Shown in pieces: positions 1 to 8,769 of a stretch of 64,000 nucleotides of DNA. How positions within the stretch are numbered: the first letter of the stretch is position 1; every line of letters starts with the position of its first letter. The stretch covers positions 248,001-312,000 of the forward strand of contig CAVRGR010000003.1 of assembly GCA_963720775.1 (NCBI GenBank), written 5' to 3'. The notes below the pieces were generated by a model. That model saw only the letters and a program-made list of their open reading frames with translations, had not been told where the DNA came from and searched no databases. The DNA comes from JAENVT01 sp963720775 (lineage in GTDB: Bacteria > Actinomycetota > Acidimicrobiia > Acidimicrobiales > Ilumatobacteraceae). Both the position numbers and the translations under genes were made by a program.

Positions 1-529
1 ACAGCACGAGCAGGCTGAACACCCGAGAACCGGCCACGCCCAATACGGCGCCCAAGGCCGCTCCGCCGACGATGTCGGACAGGTGATGGATGCGCACGTA
101 GACGCGGCTGACGGCGACGACCACGGCCACCGAGTACCATACCGGTGCCAGTGACGGCCCGGTAGCTGTGGTGAGAATCGCGGCAGCGAAGAACCCGGCG
201 GAGGCGTGACCGCTGGGAAAGCTGGAGGTGGTGGGTCGCCGCACGCGGTACCGAGGGTCGCCCGACTCGGTCGGGCGCATCCGCCGGAACAGGCGCTTCA
301 CGCCCTGGTTGACGAACAGGCTCTCTGCGCCGATCAGCGCCGACATGGCCAGCGCCTGACGCCATTTCGACGGATCGATGATGGCCCGGCCTACGCCGAT
401 GACGTGCCAGATGCCGCTGAAGTCGCCGACGAAGCTGGCCGAGTTGAACAGTGGGTCGGCCAGCGGGTGGCCGCGCAGCCGTTCGAGCTGTTCGTCGCCC
501 CACGAATCGAAGGATGCAACCGCGCTCAC
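1..529 (-). CDS. PAP2-family membrane phosphatase (3' end outside window)
   Basis: This integral-membrane phosphatase probably removes phosphate from a lipid such as phosphatidic acid or a polyprenyl diphosphate. The minus-strand translation shows all three PAP2 signatures in order: KRLFRRMRP, then FPSGH, then SRVYVRIHHLSD, which supplies the catalytic histidine. Hydrophobic stretches lie between them. The start is a GTG at 529-527 that overlaps the TGA of the nuclease gene upstream (GTGA), so the two are probably translated together. The gene runs off the left edge of the window after about 176 codons, so its C-terminus is not seen. The family call is firm; the substrate is unknown. Confidence 0.85.
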   Translation of the reverse strand, partial: MSAVASFDSWGDEQLERLRGHPLADPLFNSASFVGDFSGIWHVIGVGRAIIDPSKWRQALAMSALIGAESLFVNQGVKRLFRRMRPTESGDPRYRVRRPTTSSFPSGHASAGFFAAAILTTATGPSLAPVWYSVAVVVAVSRVYVRIHHLSDIVGGAALGAVLGVAGSRVFSLLVL

Positions 530-1344
530 GCGACGAGTGCGGCGTGTCGCAATGGCGCTTCTACGGCGGCCAGTTCGGGCTGACCGCCGAAGGCCGGGCA
601 CCATTGCTGGAACGAGCACGATGCACACAGCGGGCCCTGGCGTGGCAAGAAGGTGCCCGTGTTGCACGCTCGTTCGACGGCTTTCCAGACCGCAGTTGTG
701 CGCGTGGTGATGAACTTGACCGACTGCGCCGACGGCAGCGCCGTGATGGTTTCGCCGGTGCGCAGATACATCAAGCGGATCGCCGCTGGGCGACGTCCGA
801 GCACCTCCTCGCACAGGAACGAGTAGAAGTGCACGCCGGCCAAACGGCCCTGCTCGTACTTGAGCCCGGGGGCCCGACCCGTCTTGTAGTCGGTGACGAT
901 CAGGCCACCGTCGGCATCGAGTTCGAGACGGTCGATGATGCCGCGCAGCGCAAGCTGGCCGACCTGGGCCTCGAGACGCAGCTCGAGACCGATTTCGCGA
1001 ATTGCCGAAGGGTCTTCCATGCGGAAGTACGCCTCGACCAACGACCACGCGTCGCCATTGAACGCCTCGATCTGCGCATCGTCGAGGTTCAGCAAGGTGA
1101 ACTCCGGGTCGATCGAATATTCGCCAACGGCCTGCTGGAAGCACGACCGGGCGGTGTCGATGGTGCGGGCCGCGTTGGCATGGGTGAAGAGCAGTTCGAG
1201 CACCCGGTGCACCAGCGACCCCTTGGTGGAATGCGGGCTCGGAGTTTCGGGCAGCCGCTCGATGCTGGCGAACCGGAAGGCCATGGGGCAGGAGGTGAAC
1301 GCCTCGACCCGGCTCGGCGAAAGACTGGTTGGCACCGGATACAT
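526..1344 (-). CDS. RecB-like PD-(D/E)XK nuclease with Fe-S cysteine cluster
   Basis: The product (272 residues) resembles the stand-alone RecB/Cas4/AddB-type nuclease domain (PDDEXK_1). The conserved histidine is in SLVHRVLELL (about residue 46), the metal-binding aspartate is in GIIDRLEL (138), and the DYK core is at 152-154. Cys19 together with Cys240, Cys243 and Cys249 matches the four-cysteine pattern that holds a 4Fe-4S cluster in AddB and Cas4. An upstream GTG or ATG in the same frame could add 17 residues (to 1395), but the product would then start with an unrelated stretch; ATG 1344 directly precedes the conserved region. No cas genes or helicase partners are nearby, so a DNA repair role is an inference. 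Confidence 0.8.
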   Translation of the reverse strand: MYPVPTSLSPSRVEAFTSCPMAFRFASIERLPETPSPHSTKGSLVHRVLELLFTHANAARTIDTARSCFQQAVGEYSIDPEFTLLNLDDAQIEAFNGDAWSLVEAYFRMEDPSAIREIGLELRLEAQVGQLALRGIIDRLELDADGGLIVTDYKTGRAPGLKYEQGRLAGVHFYSFLCEEVLGRRPAAIRLMYLRTGETITALPSAQSVKFITTRTTAVWKAVERACNTGTFLPRQGPLCASCSFQQWCPAFGGQPELAAVEAPLRHAALVA

Positions 1345-1422
1345 GCCCCCATCGTAGAGAAGGGGTGCGCGACAGTGGACGATCCCCGTCTGCAACGGCG
1401 CGGGTTGGCGGTGTTGACGCAG

Positions 1423-2265
1423 CTAGAGGGTCGCGGCTACGAGCCCGGCCACCATGTCGGGGTGGGTCATCGGACCGAAGTGGTCGAGCTCGTCGACCTG
1501 CACGTACTTTCCGTTGGGAAGGTGCTCGGCAACGGCGCGGGACAGCCGCGCCGGCGACTCCTCGGCCAGCGTACCGCACACGACCAGAACCGGGATGGCG
1601 ATGTCCGGGAGCAGGTCCCACGTTCCTTGTTGCCTGCTCATCTCGAACGTGGTCGCCTCCCACTCGGGACTGCACTTGAGATGTACCTGTCCGTCTTCAC
1701 CCTGGCGGAAGCCATGGCGGACGTACGCTTCGAGCGCGGCGCTAGTGAATCGACTGAGCGGAGGCTTCGACGCGAAGTTGGCAATCGCCGCGTCGAACGA
1801 CGGAAAGGTCGCCCGACGCCGACGCGCTCCCTCCGCCAACTGCGGTGGCGAGTCGTCTGTGACGACGGCGCTGGGATCGAACACGATCGGTTCGTAGATG
1901 ACGAGGTGCGAGAAGAGGTCGGGATGACGGTGCGCCGCAATCAACAGGCACGCGCCGCCCATCGAATGTCCGAAGGCCGGCAGCGGGCGAGTGAGGCTGA
2001 GAGCTACCGCTTCGACATCGTCGGCGTATCGGTTCCAGTCGACGCTCGCATGCTCGGGTTGTGGCGTGTCGCCGTGACCCCGGTAGTCGAGGGCGATCGA
2101 ATGGAACCGCGCGGCAAGAGCCGTCGCCAACGGTTGGTAGCAGTAGCCGTGGAAGCCGGTTGCGTGCGAGATGAGCAGGGCCGGCAGATCGGGATCGCTG
2201 TCGGCACGGTGGCCCGCCAGGTCGTGGACGGCCACCGCTACGCCGTCGGAGGAGTTGACGATCAT
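1423..2265 (-). CDS. alpha/beta hydrolase
   Basis: This is a single-domain alpha/beta hydrolase of about 280 residues. The nucleophile elbow GHSMGG places the catalytic serine near residue 101. HATGFHG near residue 34 forms the oxyanion-hole region, and LDHFGPMTHP near the C-terminus supplies the histidine. The ATG at 2265 shares one base with the stop codon of the LapA-type gene upstream, which fixes the start and implies translational coupling. No lid domain or signal peptide is visible, so it is probably a cytoplasmic esterase, lactonase or epoxide-hydrolase-type enzyme. The substrate cannot be read from the sequence. Confidence 0.85.
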   Translation of the reverse strand: MIVNSSDGVAVAVHDLAGHRADSDPDLPALLISHATGFHGYCYQPLATALAARFHSIALDYRGHGDTPQPEHASVDWNRYADDVEAVALSLTRPLPAFGHSMGGACLLIAAHRHPDLFSHLVIYEPIVFDPSAVVTDDSPPQLAEGARRRRATFPSFDAAIANFASKPPLSRFTSAALEAYVRHGFRQGEDGQVHLKCSPEWEATTFEMSRQQGTWDLLPDIAIPVLVVCGTLAEESPARLSRAVAEHLPNGKYVQVDELDHFGPMTHPDMVAGLVAATL

Positions 2266-2540
2266 CAAGCGTTGTTTTGCTTGCGCCGGCGACGCCACCA
2301 GATCGCGAAGATCCGATCGATGGCGATGCCGAGCACCACTGCAACGATGATGGCCCAGCGGGTCTTGGCGTCCTTCTGGAAGAAGAGGAAGTGGATCGAC
2401 GTCGAGTTGCCGTTCTGGAAGAAGAAGGTCACGCACGCAGCGACGACGATGGCGAGGCCGATCAGGGTGACGCTCGGCCCGTTGCGGCCGCTGGCGACGG
2501 GACGCTGACCTTCGCGCTCGTTCTCGTTGTCCATGTTCAC
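2265..2540 (-). CDS. LapA-domain small membrane protein (DUF1049)
   Basis: This 91-residue protein has two hydrophobic helices (about residues 24-41 and 61-77). The pattern VTFFFQN...TSIHFLFF and the basic tail WWRRRRKQ are typical of the LapA/DUF1049 family. Members sit in the inner membrane, and in some bacteria they act in envelope or lipopolysaccharide assembly; in actinobacteria the role is unknown. A second ATG two codons in is an alternative start. It is the first gene of a two-gene unit with the alpha/beta hydrolase. Confidence 0.75.
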   Translation of the reverse strand: MNMDNENEREGQRPVASGRNGPSVTLIGLAIVVAACVTFFFQNGNSTSIHFLFFQKDAKTRWAIIVAVVLGIAIDRIFAIWWRRRRKQNNA

Positions 2541-2675
2541 CGTGGTGCTCCTTCTCGATCAGGCTCCGGACTGAGACCCCAGGGGCAAACTAGTCGAACC
2601 TCGGATCGCGCCGGGTTGTTCGAGAAACGATGGAGGGCCGGGAACCAACCGAGGTCGGATTACGACTGTTACGGC

Positions 2676-3329
2676 ATGGAGTGCTCACAATGGCGTGATG
2701 CTCTCTCGGCGATGGCTGATGGGGAGCCCGTCGAGATCGACGAGCGACTGGTCGCCGCGCACCTCGCACATTGTCCAGAGTGCAGGTCGTACGGCGAGGC
2801 GATCGCGTCGGGGCCGAAGGGGATGAGCCCTACTGATTCGTCGACGGCGATGCCCGACCTGTCGAAGCCGATCTCGCGACTCAACGCCGCCGCCGATCGC
2901 GCTGCCCATTGGAGCATTCTGCGAATCCTGCTCGCCGTCGTGGCCGTGCAGGTCATCGCCTTTGCGCTTCCGGCGCTCGTGCTCGGTGAGGAACAGGACA
3001 CGGCCACACATGCGGCTCGCCACCTCGGTGCCTTTGGTGTCGCCTACGGAGTAGCCCTGCTGGTGGTCGTGGTTCGACCGGCACACGCTCGATCGATCCT
3101 GCCAGTCGCGTTGGTGCTTGCCGGCGCGCAAGTGATCGCTGCAATCGTCGATCTGGCCGGCGGCCGCATACCGCTGGTGAGCGAGGCCCAACACCTTCCG
3201 CAGGTCATCAGCGTGGTCCTGATCTGGTTGTTGGCGGTGCCGTCGACGCGACGCGCTGATCCGACTGCCGAGCGCACGCGACGTTCGCGTCACCTGGAGA
3301 TGGTCGAAGGGAACCGTCGACCAGGCTGA
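2676..3329 (+). CDS. zinc-finger (anti-sigma-like) four-helix membrane protein
   Basis: The first 45 residues carry the zf-HC2/anti-sigma zinc motif: a cysteine in MECSQWRDAL, then HLAHCPECRSY (H-x3-C-x2-C). About four membrane helices follow, near residues 72-95, 108-128, 133-155 and 167-182. Such proteins often bind a sigma factor on the cytoplasmic side, but no sigma factor gene lies next to it, so regulator is only an inference. The ATG at 2676 was chosen because it directly starts the zinc motif. A GACTGT hexamer ends 6 bases before it, consistent with a weak leaderless promoter. Length is 217 residues. Confidence 0.7.
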   Translation: MECSQWRDALSAMADGEPVEIDERLVAAHLAHCPECRSYGEAIASGPKGMSPTDSSTAMPDLSKPISRLNAAADRAAHWSILRILLAVVAVQVIAFALPALVLGEEQDTATHAARHLGAFGVAYGVALLVVVVRPAHARSILPVALVLAGAQVIAAIVDLAGGRIPLVSEAQHLPQVISVVLIWLLAVPSTRRADPTAERTRRSRHLEMVEGNRRPG

Positions 3330-3332
3330 GAC

Positions 3333-4127
3333 TCAGTAGTGGCGTTCGAGCGGTGGGCCACTCCGCAACCGGTCCATCGACGCACCGACCGCGTCGGGGT
3401 CGCTGACCGCGCTCCACAACGTCTCCAGCCACCACGTGGCCCCGGCCTCTGCCCAGGCCGCGGGCGAGTGCTCGCTCCACGCCCCCTCGACGACGACGTC
3501 GTAGCGACGGTCGGGCAGCTGCACCTGCTGCAACTCCTCGAGTGTGCACTGCCGCGCTCCACCCTCGGCAACCACTTGCGGGATCAGGCCATCGCACGAG
3601 AGTGCGCGGGTCATCGATTTCTTGGATCCGAGCGCGCCGACGCACCAGATCGGTACGCCTTGCGGTTGCTTGGTGTGACTGATCGAGGGAAAGTCGCACG
3701 GCTCGATCGTGTAGTGCTTGCCGTGATGGGCGAACGGCTGTCCGGCCCACAAGCCGCGGACGATGCTCAGGCCCTCGTCGAGCAGTTCGCCGCGCACCAC
3801 CTTGTCGGTCTGTTCGCCGAAGGCTGCGTATCCGCTGTCGGGTGCCCCCAATCCGACGCTGATGATCACCCGGCCGTTCGACAACCTGTCGACCGTCGCA
3901 ACCTGGCCGGCGAACTCCCAGGGTTTGCGTCGAGGAAGCGGGGTGAGCATCGTGCCCAATCGAATTCGCTTGGTTTGGCAGGCGGCAACAGCCAGCGCAA
4001 CCCACGCGTCGACACCCCACACCGGTTCCCAGACGAACAAGCCATCCCAGCCATGCATCTCGGCGACTGCCGCCAGTTCGCCGATCTCGGCGGCATCAGC
4101 CCACGGCACCACGAAGCCGAACTTCAT
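3333..4127 (-). CDS. LLM-class (F420-type) flavin-dependent oxidoreductase
   Basis: The product (264 residues) opens with MKFGFVVPWADAAEIGELA and WDGLFVWEPVWG, typical of the first beta-alpha unit of the bacterial luciferase-like TIM barrel. The core RIRLGTMLTPLPRRKPWEFA...LSNGRVIISVGLGAP matches the family. These enzymes use F420 or FMN to oxidise or reduce diverse substrates in the cytosol. It is somewhat shorter than the common 300-350 residues but shows no break. The start follows GATGAGG, a plausible ribosome site. It faces away from the acyl-CoA dehydrogenase gene at 4215, with 87 bases between. The cofactor is inferred from the family; the substrate is unknown. Confidence 0.85.
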   Translation of the reverse strand: MKFGFVVPWADAAEIGELAAVAEMHGWDGLFVWEPVWGVDAWVALAVAACQTKRIRLGTMLTPLPRRKPWEFAGQVATVDRLSNGRVIISVGLGAPDSGYAAFGEQTDKVVRGELLDEGLSIVRGLWAGQPFAHHGKHYTIEPCDFPSISHTKQPQGVPIWCVGALGSKKSMTRALSCDGLIPQVVAEGGARQCTLEELQQVQLPDRRYDVVVEGAWSEHSPAAWAEAGATWWLETLWSAVSDPDAVGASMDRLRSGPPLERHY

Positions 4128-4202
4128 CGCCTCATCATCGCGCTTCCCGGAATCAGGGCCGAACCGATGATCGACTCGGACAACATGCAAGCAGATCCCA
4201 AT

Positions 4203-4208
4203 TAGATT
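4203..4208 (+). promoter_or_regulatory. -10 box of a leaderless promoter
   Basis: TAGATT ends 6 bases before the ATG of the acyl-CoA dehydrogenase gene and no Shine-Dalgarno is present. Transcription would start at or next to the start codon. No clear -35 is visible. Confidence 0.5.
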
Positions 4209-4214
4209 CAAGGC

Positions 4215-5399
4215 ATGGACTTCCAGCTGCCCGAGGCCGATGATCCTCGGCGCGTGGCAGTTCGGCAGTGGCTCGACGCACACCCGAAACCCAACGGCTG
4301 CGAGCTCGCCGATGCCGGCTACGTGGCGCCGCAATGGCCACAGCCTTGGGGGCTTGGCGCCGATGCGATCCACCAGCTCGTGATCGACGACGAGTTCTCG
4401 AAGGCCAAGGCGCGTCGACCGGTCAATCCGATCGGCATCGGTTGGGCGGGGCCAACGCTTCTCTACGCGGGTACCGATGCCCAGCAGATGCGCTACCTGA
4501 GGCCGATCCTCTCCGGCGAGGAGTTCTGGTGCCAGCTGTTCAGCGAACCAGGAAGTGGAAGCGATCTGGCCAGCCTCCGCACGAGCGCTGTGCGCGATGG
4601 CGACGAGTTCGTCATCAACGGTCAGAAGATCTGGACGAGCGGTGCGCAGCATGCCGCGTTCGGAATCCTCCTGGCTCGCACCGATCCGGAAGCGCCGAAG
4701 CACAAGGGCATCACCTACTTCATCTGCCCGATGGACGTTCCTGGCATCGAGATCCGCCCGATCACCGAGATGACTGGCGGGCACACCTTCAACGAGGTGT
4801 TCTTCGCCGATGTGCGGATCCCTGCAGCGAACATCGTCGGTGAGCTGAACGATGGCTGGCGCCTCGCCAAGGTGACGCTGGGCAACGAGCGGATCTCCCT
4901 GTCGACCGGCGGTGTGCTGTGGGGCAACGGGCCGACGGCGCTCGAGCTGATCGCTTCGATCACCGATCGGGGCCCAGTCACCGATGCGCACATGCGCCAA
5001 CGGATCGCCGATATCTTCATCGAGCACACAGTGCTCGACCTCATCCGCCTCCGCACGTTGTCGGCGAGGTTGAAGGGCCAACAACCCGGGCCGGAAGCGA
5101 GTATTCGCAAGATCCTCGCCGACGAGCACGGCCAGCACGTGATGAAGCTGGCCCGTGACTTCATCGGGGCGGCGGCAATGCTGACCGGTGGCGATGGCGT
5201 TCAGGAGTTCGTGCCCGGCACCGACACCAAGGGCTTGGGCCCCGGCAAGCCGGCAGGTGGCCTGTTGCACCCCGGGTGGTACGACGGGTTCCTGTTCAGT
5301 CAGGCCCTCACGATCGGCGGAGGCACCGGCGAAGTGCAGCGCAACATCGTCGGCGAAAAGGTGCTCGGTCTGCCCCGCGAGCCCGTCGTCGCTGGTTAG
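4215..5399 (+). CDS. acyl-CoA dehydrogenase
   Basis: This 394-residue FAD enzyme oxidises an acyl-CoA thioester to the 2-enoyl-CoA. The sequence shows the standard layout: an N-terminal helical domain, the middle beta domain with FSEPGSGSDLASL and NGQKIWTSGA, and a C-terminal helical domain ending in IGGGTGEVQRNIVGEKVLGLPR. The middle-domain motif contacts FAD and substrate. It lies alone between divergent and downstream genes, with a TAGATT -10 just before the ATG. Chain-length or substrate preference cannot be told. Members of this long-insert subgroup are common in actinobacterial lipid and steroid degradation. Confidence 0.9.
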   Translation: MDFQLPEADDPRRVAVRQWLDAHPKPNGCELADAGYVAPQWPQPWGLGADAIHQLVIDDEFSKAKARRPVNPIGIGWAGPTLLYAGTDAQQMRYLRPILSGEEFWCQLFSEPGSGSDLASLRTSAVRDGDEFVINGQKIWTSGAQHAAFGILLARTDPEAPKHKGITYFICPMDVPGIEIRPITEMTGGHTFNEVFFADVRIPAANIVGELNDGWRLAKVTLGNERISLSTGGVLWGNGPTALELIASITDRGPVTDAHMRQRIADIFIEHTVLDLIRLRTLSARLKGQQPGPEASIRKILADEHGQHVMKLARDFIGAAAMLTGGDGVQEFVPGTDTKGLGPGKPAGGLLHPGWYDGFLFSQALTIGGGTGEVQRNIVGEKVLGLPREPVVAG

Positions 5400-5500
5400 G
5401 TCAGCGTCGGCCCACGCGTGTCGCGGGCAATCGATACTGTGGGAGCCGGCTCGTTCGTCGACGGCGGTGAGGTCGGGCCTTCTATCGATGGAGGAGCACG

Positions 5501-6091
5501 ATGCGAGTTGTCGCCAGCGAGTTCATGAGTCTCGACGGGGTGGTGCAGGCCCCCGGCGGGCCCCAGGAGGACACCACCGGCGGGTTTCGCCATGGCGGCT
5601 GGTCGCAGAAGTTCTTCGACCCCCAGGTGATGGGAGGGCTCATCGGCGAGCTCGCCGAGCGAAGCGAGGCGCTGCTCCAGGGTCGGCGCACCTATCAGGT
5701 GTCGTCGACGGCATGGCCCGACCGAGCCGGGGATCCCTTCGCTGACTGGATCAACGGTGCGCAGAAGTACGTCGTGTCGAACACGCTCTCGGATGCGGAC
5801 CTCACCTGGCATCCGACGGCGATCATCCGCGGCGGCGATCTCGTCGAACAGGTCTCCACGCTGCGTGATCAGCCAGGCGGTGACGTGTACATCTACGGCA
5901 GCCTGTCGTTGGTGCGGGCGCTGCTGACGGCCGGCCTGATCGACGAGCTCATCCTCATGATCGAGCCGATCACCCTCGGCGGCGGGAAGACCCTGTTTCC
6001 CACCGATGGTGTGGCGCGGACCTTCGAGCTCGTGTCGGCCCAGACGGCAGCCACCGGCGTTCAGGTCTGTCGCTATCAGCCCACCCGCTGA
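5501..6091 (+). CDS. dihydrofolate reductase-family (RibD C-terminal-like) protein
   Basis: The 196-residue product begins MRVVASEFMSLDGVVQAPGG, the usual opening of the RibD C-terminal domain/YyaP group of dihydrofolate-reductase-fold proteins. Further family blocks are LLQGRRTYQV, VSNTL, VYIYGSLSLVRALLTAGLIDELILMIEPITLGGGKTLF. Most relatives are NADPH-dependent reductases of unknown substrate. A strong ribosome site GGAGGAG lies 5 bases before the ATG. It is a single gene, convergent with the ABC-2 operon downstream (133 bases between, no clear terminator). Confidence 0.85.
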   Translation: MRVVASEFMSLDGVVQAPGGPQEDTTGGFRHGGWSQKFFDPQVMGGLIGELAERSEALLQGRRTYQVSSTAWPDRAGDPFADWINGAQKYVVSNTLSDADLTWHPTAIIRGGDLVEQVSTLRDQPGGDVYIYGSLSLVRALLTAGLIDELILMIEPITLGGGKTLFPTDGVARTFELVSAQTAATGVQVCRYQPTR

Positions 6092-6224
6092 CACGCTCCC
6101 GGGAGTGACCCGAGGAACGCCCGATCTACGCGGATCACCGAGCACCGAGCACCGACGAGAACAACGCACGGAGCCGGCGATTTGTGGGTCGTCGGCGCGC
6201 GGGCTCGCCCAGGGTCAGGGCGTC

Positions 6225-7037
6225 TTACGCCGAGGCGCCGCCGTACCGCCGTAGGCCGCGCCGCCAGCACCAGCGCGATACGACGAGCAGCACGGCGGTG
6301 AAGCCGATCATCACGAGCACCGACTGCCAGGCCAGCCGACCCGTCACGGCTTCCGAGGGAACGGTGATGGCGAAGGCCAGCGGGATGATGAACGTCAGGC
6401 CGTAGCGCAACCACCCCGGATAGATGCCGACCGGGTACTGGCCGGCGCGGAACAGGCCGTCGAACAGCTCCTGCACCTCGTTGATCCGCACCAACCAGAA
6501 CGATGCCGAGGCGAGCATCAGCCAGAAGCAGTAGATCGAGACCAGCCCGCTCAGCAACAAGGCGACGAACGCAACGAGGTGGTGCCAGTGCATCGTCGAA
6601 CGAAGTTGTACGAGCGCCACGATGAGGACGACCAAACCCACGAGCACGTCGGTGAGTTGCCAGAAGCGAACGTCGCGGATGCTCACCAACAGTTGCGCAT
6701 CCGCAGGCTTGGTGAGGGCGAAGTCGAGCTTGCCTTCGCGCACGTCGTTGACCACACGTTGCATGTTGGGCTGGATGAACGTGCGGATGATCCCGCCGAC
6801 GAGTGTGAACACGCCCATCACGGCGAGCAGTTGCGGGCGGCTCCATCCGCCGAGCTCGTCGGTCTTGGAGAACACAACAGCAAGAACGATCAGTCCGGTA
6901 GCCACGGTGAGCAACGATTGCAGGAGTTGGAGGAAGAAGTTGATGCGGTACTGCATCTCGTTCATCACCCCGATCCGCAAGAACGTTGCGGCCAGTCGCA
7001 CTCGACCTCCACTGAGCTCGTTGGTCGACACGGTCAC
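6225..7037 (-). CDS. ABC-2 type transporter permease (second subunit)
   Basis: This 270-residue membrane protein has about six hydrophobic helices and is the last gene of a three-gene ABC-2 operon (ATPase, permease, permease). The start is GTG 7037, which overlaps the TGA of the upstream permease as GTGA. A longer in-frame reading to 7232 would overlap the neighbour and begins with unrelated low-complexity sequence. The helix IYCFWLMLASASFWLVRINEV is typical of the DUF990-like ABC-2 permeases. It probably forms a heterodimeric channel with its neighbour to export a lipid, drug or polymer. The cargo is not predictable. Confidence 0.85.
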   Translation of the reverse strand: MTVSTNELSGGRVRLAATFLRIGVMNEMQYRINFFLQLLQSLLTVATGLIVLAVVFSKTDELGGWSRPQLLAVMGVFTLVGGIIRTFIQPNMQRVVNDVREGKLDFALTKPADAQLLVSIRDVRFWQLTDVLVGLVVLIVALVQLRSTMHWHHLVAFVALLLSGLVSIYCFWLMLASASFWLVRINEVQELFDGLFRAGQYPVGIYPGWLRYGLTFIIPLAFAITVPSEAVTGRLAWQSVLVMIGFTAVLLVVSRWCWRRGLRRYGGASA

Positions 7038-7828
7038 CCACCCACCGAGCTGAACCGCTTCACGGCTCGCGGCCACACGGCCTTGAGCAGGCAGATGCCG
7101 ACCAGTATCCAGAACACCTGCATGCCGAGCCCCACGAAGAGGTCGCGCCGCGCGATCGGGCCGGTGAGCGCAACGATCGGGAAGCTGAACGTCCAACGGA
7201 ACGGGAAGTACCACGTGAGGGTTTGGAACCAATTCGGCATCAGGACCAGGGGGAACACGCGGCCCGACAGCAGCATCTCACTGAGGATGTAGCCCTCGAA
7301 GATGGCTGCGACGCGGGTGGTCCAGAAGGTGATCAGACCCAGTGTCCACTGGATGATCGCTCGGATCAGATACGCACCCCAGATGGCGAAGAAGAACACG
7401 AGGCACTGCAGCGCGCTTGGGCTCAGGGTCGGCCGGAACAGCAGCACGAGCACAACTGCAATCGGGAGCCACAGAACAAGTACCACGAGCTTCCAGCCGG
7501 CAAACGAAGCAAGGTCCTCGTGGATCGGGTGAACCGGCTTCATCAGCTGGCCGGCAAACGTGCCCTCTTTGATGCGCTCCTCCCAGGCGAACGGCGTGAG
7601 GACGATGTTCATGTTCCTCACGAGTGTCCACACGATGTAGTACGCAGCGAAGGCACCGGGTGTGAGGCCGTCGATCGAGCCGCCGTGGGCGCGGGCGATC
7701 GTCGACCACACGACGAGGTAGACCACCGGCTCGGCGATCATCCCGATCATGTAGAAGTAGTTGGCGGCGCGGTACTGGAACTGCGTCAACACGCCCTGGC
7801 GCATGTGCGCGGCGTACAGCGTGATCAC
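7034..7828 (-). CDS. ABC-2 type transporter permease (first subunit)
   Basis: This 264-residue integral-membrane protein has about six helices. The N-terminal MRQGVLTQFQYRAANYFYMIGMIAEP pattern belongs to the ABC-2 (DUF990/daunorubicin-type) exporter permeases. The start is a GTG at 7828 that overlaps the stop of the ATPase gene (GTGA), and its own stop overlaps the next permease in the same way. The three genes therefore form a tightly coupled operon. It is likely one half of a two-permease export channel. Confidence 0.87.
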   Translation of the reverse strand: MITLYAAHMRQGVLTQFQYRAANYFYMIGMIAEPVVYLVVWSTIARAHGGSIDGLTPGAFAAYYIVWTLVRNMNIVLTPFAWEERIKEGTFAGQLMKPVHPIHEDLASFAGWKLVVLVLWLPIAVVLVLLFRPTLSPSALQCLVFFFAIWGAYLIRAIIQWTLGLITFWTTRVAAIFEGYILSEMLLSGRVFPLVLMPNWFQTLTWYFPFRWTFSFPIVALTGPIARRDLFVGLGMQVFWILVGICLLKAVWPRAVKRFSSVGG

Positions 7829-8769
7829 GAGGCATCGCCGGCATCGGCGAAGAACTGCTCGATCACGTCGTCGATCGGCGGGTCCTCGATCGTGAGGTCG
7901 ATCACATCGTGGTCGGCCAGGAGGCGAGAGGTAGCTGTGGCAGTCTCGGCTCGCGGTGCATAGATCGTGATCTCCTCACCGTCGGCGAGCCGCGCGGTGA
8001 TCGTTCGTTGGGTGGTGAACTGATCGGAGAGCGTCGACAGATCGCCGTCGAAGATCAGGCGACCGTGGTGGATCACGATCACCCGCTTGCACAGGGCCTG
8101 CACGTCGGCCATGTAGTGACTGGTGAGGATGACGGTGGCGCCGTAGCGGCTGTTGTAATCGGCAACGAAGGCACGAATGCGGCGCTGCATCGTGATGTCG
8201 AGCCCGATCGTCGGTTCGTCGAGGAAGAGCACTTTCGGTCGGTGAAGGAGCGCACCGGCGATCTCCGTCTTCATCCGCTCGCCCAACGACAGATTGCGCA
8301 CTGGTTTGGTGACGAGGTCACCGATCTCGAGCAGCTCGATCAACTCGTCGCGCAGGTTCGTGAACTCGGGGCGCGGTATCCGGTAGATCGCCCGATTGAG
8401 CTCGAACGAATCGAGCGCGGGCAAGTCCCACTGGAGTTGGTTGCGATTGCCCATCACGAGCGTGATCTGTCGCAAGAGTTCGGCCGGTCGTCCCTTCGGT
8501 TCGAACCCCAGCACTCGACAACGGCCTCCGGTGGGGTGCAGCAGACCCGACAACATCTTCAGCGTGGTGGTCTTGCCCGCACCGTTCGGGCCGAGAAAAC
8601 CGACCACCTCGCCGGGTTCGATCGTGAACGACACCGCATCGACGGCGGTCACCTCTCTCGTCTGACGACGGACCAAGCTGCGAATCGAGGCGCGCAGGCC
8701 CTGCTCGCGCACGGGTACCTTGAAGGTCTTGGAGAGATCGTCCACCTCGATGATCGCCACGGCACCCAT
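7825..8769 (-). CDS. ABC-2 transporter ATP-binding protein
   Basis: This ATPase (314 residues) powers the exporter formed with the two permeases downstream. Walker A GPNGAGKTTT is at about residues 60-69, the signature is LSLGERMK, Walker B is VLFLDEPTIGLD, and the H-loop is TSHYMADV. The extra C-terminal domain after the H-loop, about 100 residues, is common in exporters of the DrrA/NatA group. The ATG at 8769 is the operon start. Downstream starts overlap stops throughout. It is a peripheral membrane protein on the cytoplasmic face. The exported substrate is unknown. Confidence 0.9.
   Translation of the reverse strand: MGAVAIIEVDDLSKTFKVPVREQGLRASIRSLVRRQTREVTAVDAVSFTIEPGEVVGFLGPNGAGKTTTLKMLSGLLHPTGGRCRVLGFEPKGRPAELLRQITLVMGNRNQLQWDLPALDSFELNRAIYRIPRPEFTNLRDELIELLEIGDLVTKPVRNLSLGERMKTEIAGALLHRPKVLFLDEPTIGLDITMQRRIRAFVADYNSRYGATVILTSHYMADVQALCKRVIVIHHGRLIFDGDLSTLSDQFTTQRTITARLADGEEITIYAPRAETATATSRLLADHDVIDLTIEDPPIDDVIEQFFADAGDAS

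Noticed and set aside
451..2508. Long plus-strand open frame over the nuclease and hydrolase genes
   Set aside because: It is antisense to two recognisable protein genes, has no family motifs, and its composition is that of a high-GC shadow frame.
6092..6224. Possible terminator between the convergent reductase and ABC-2 genes
   Set aside because: There is only a short direct repeat (GAGCACC twice) and no stable stem with a T run.
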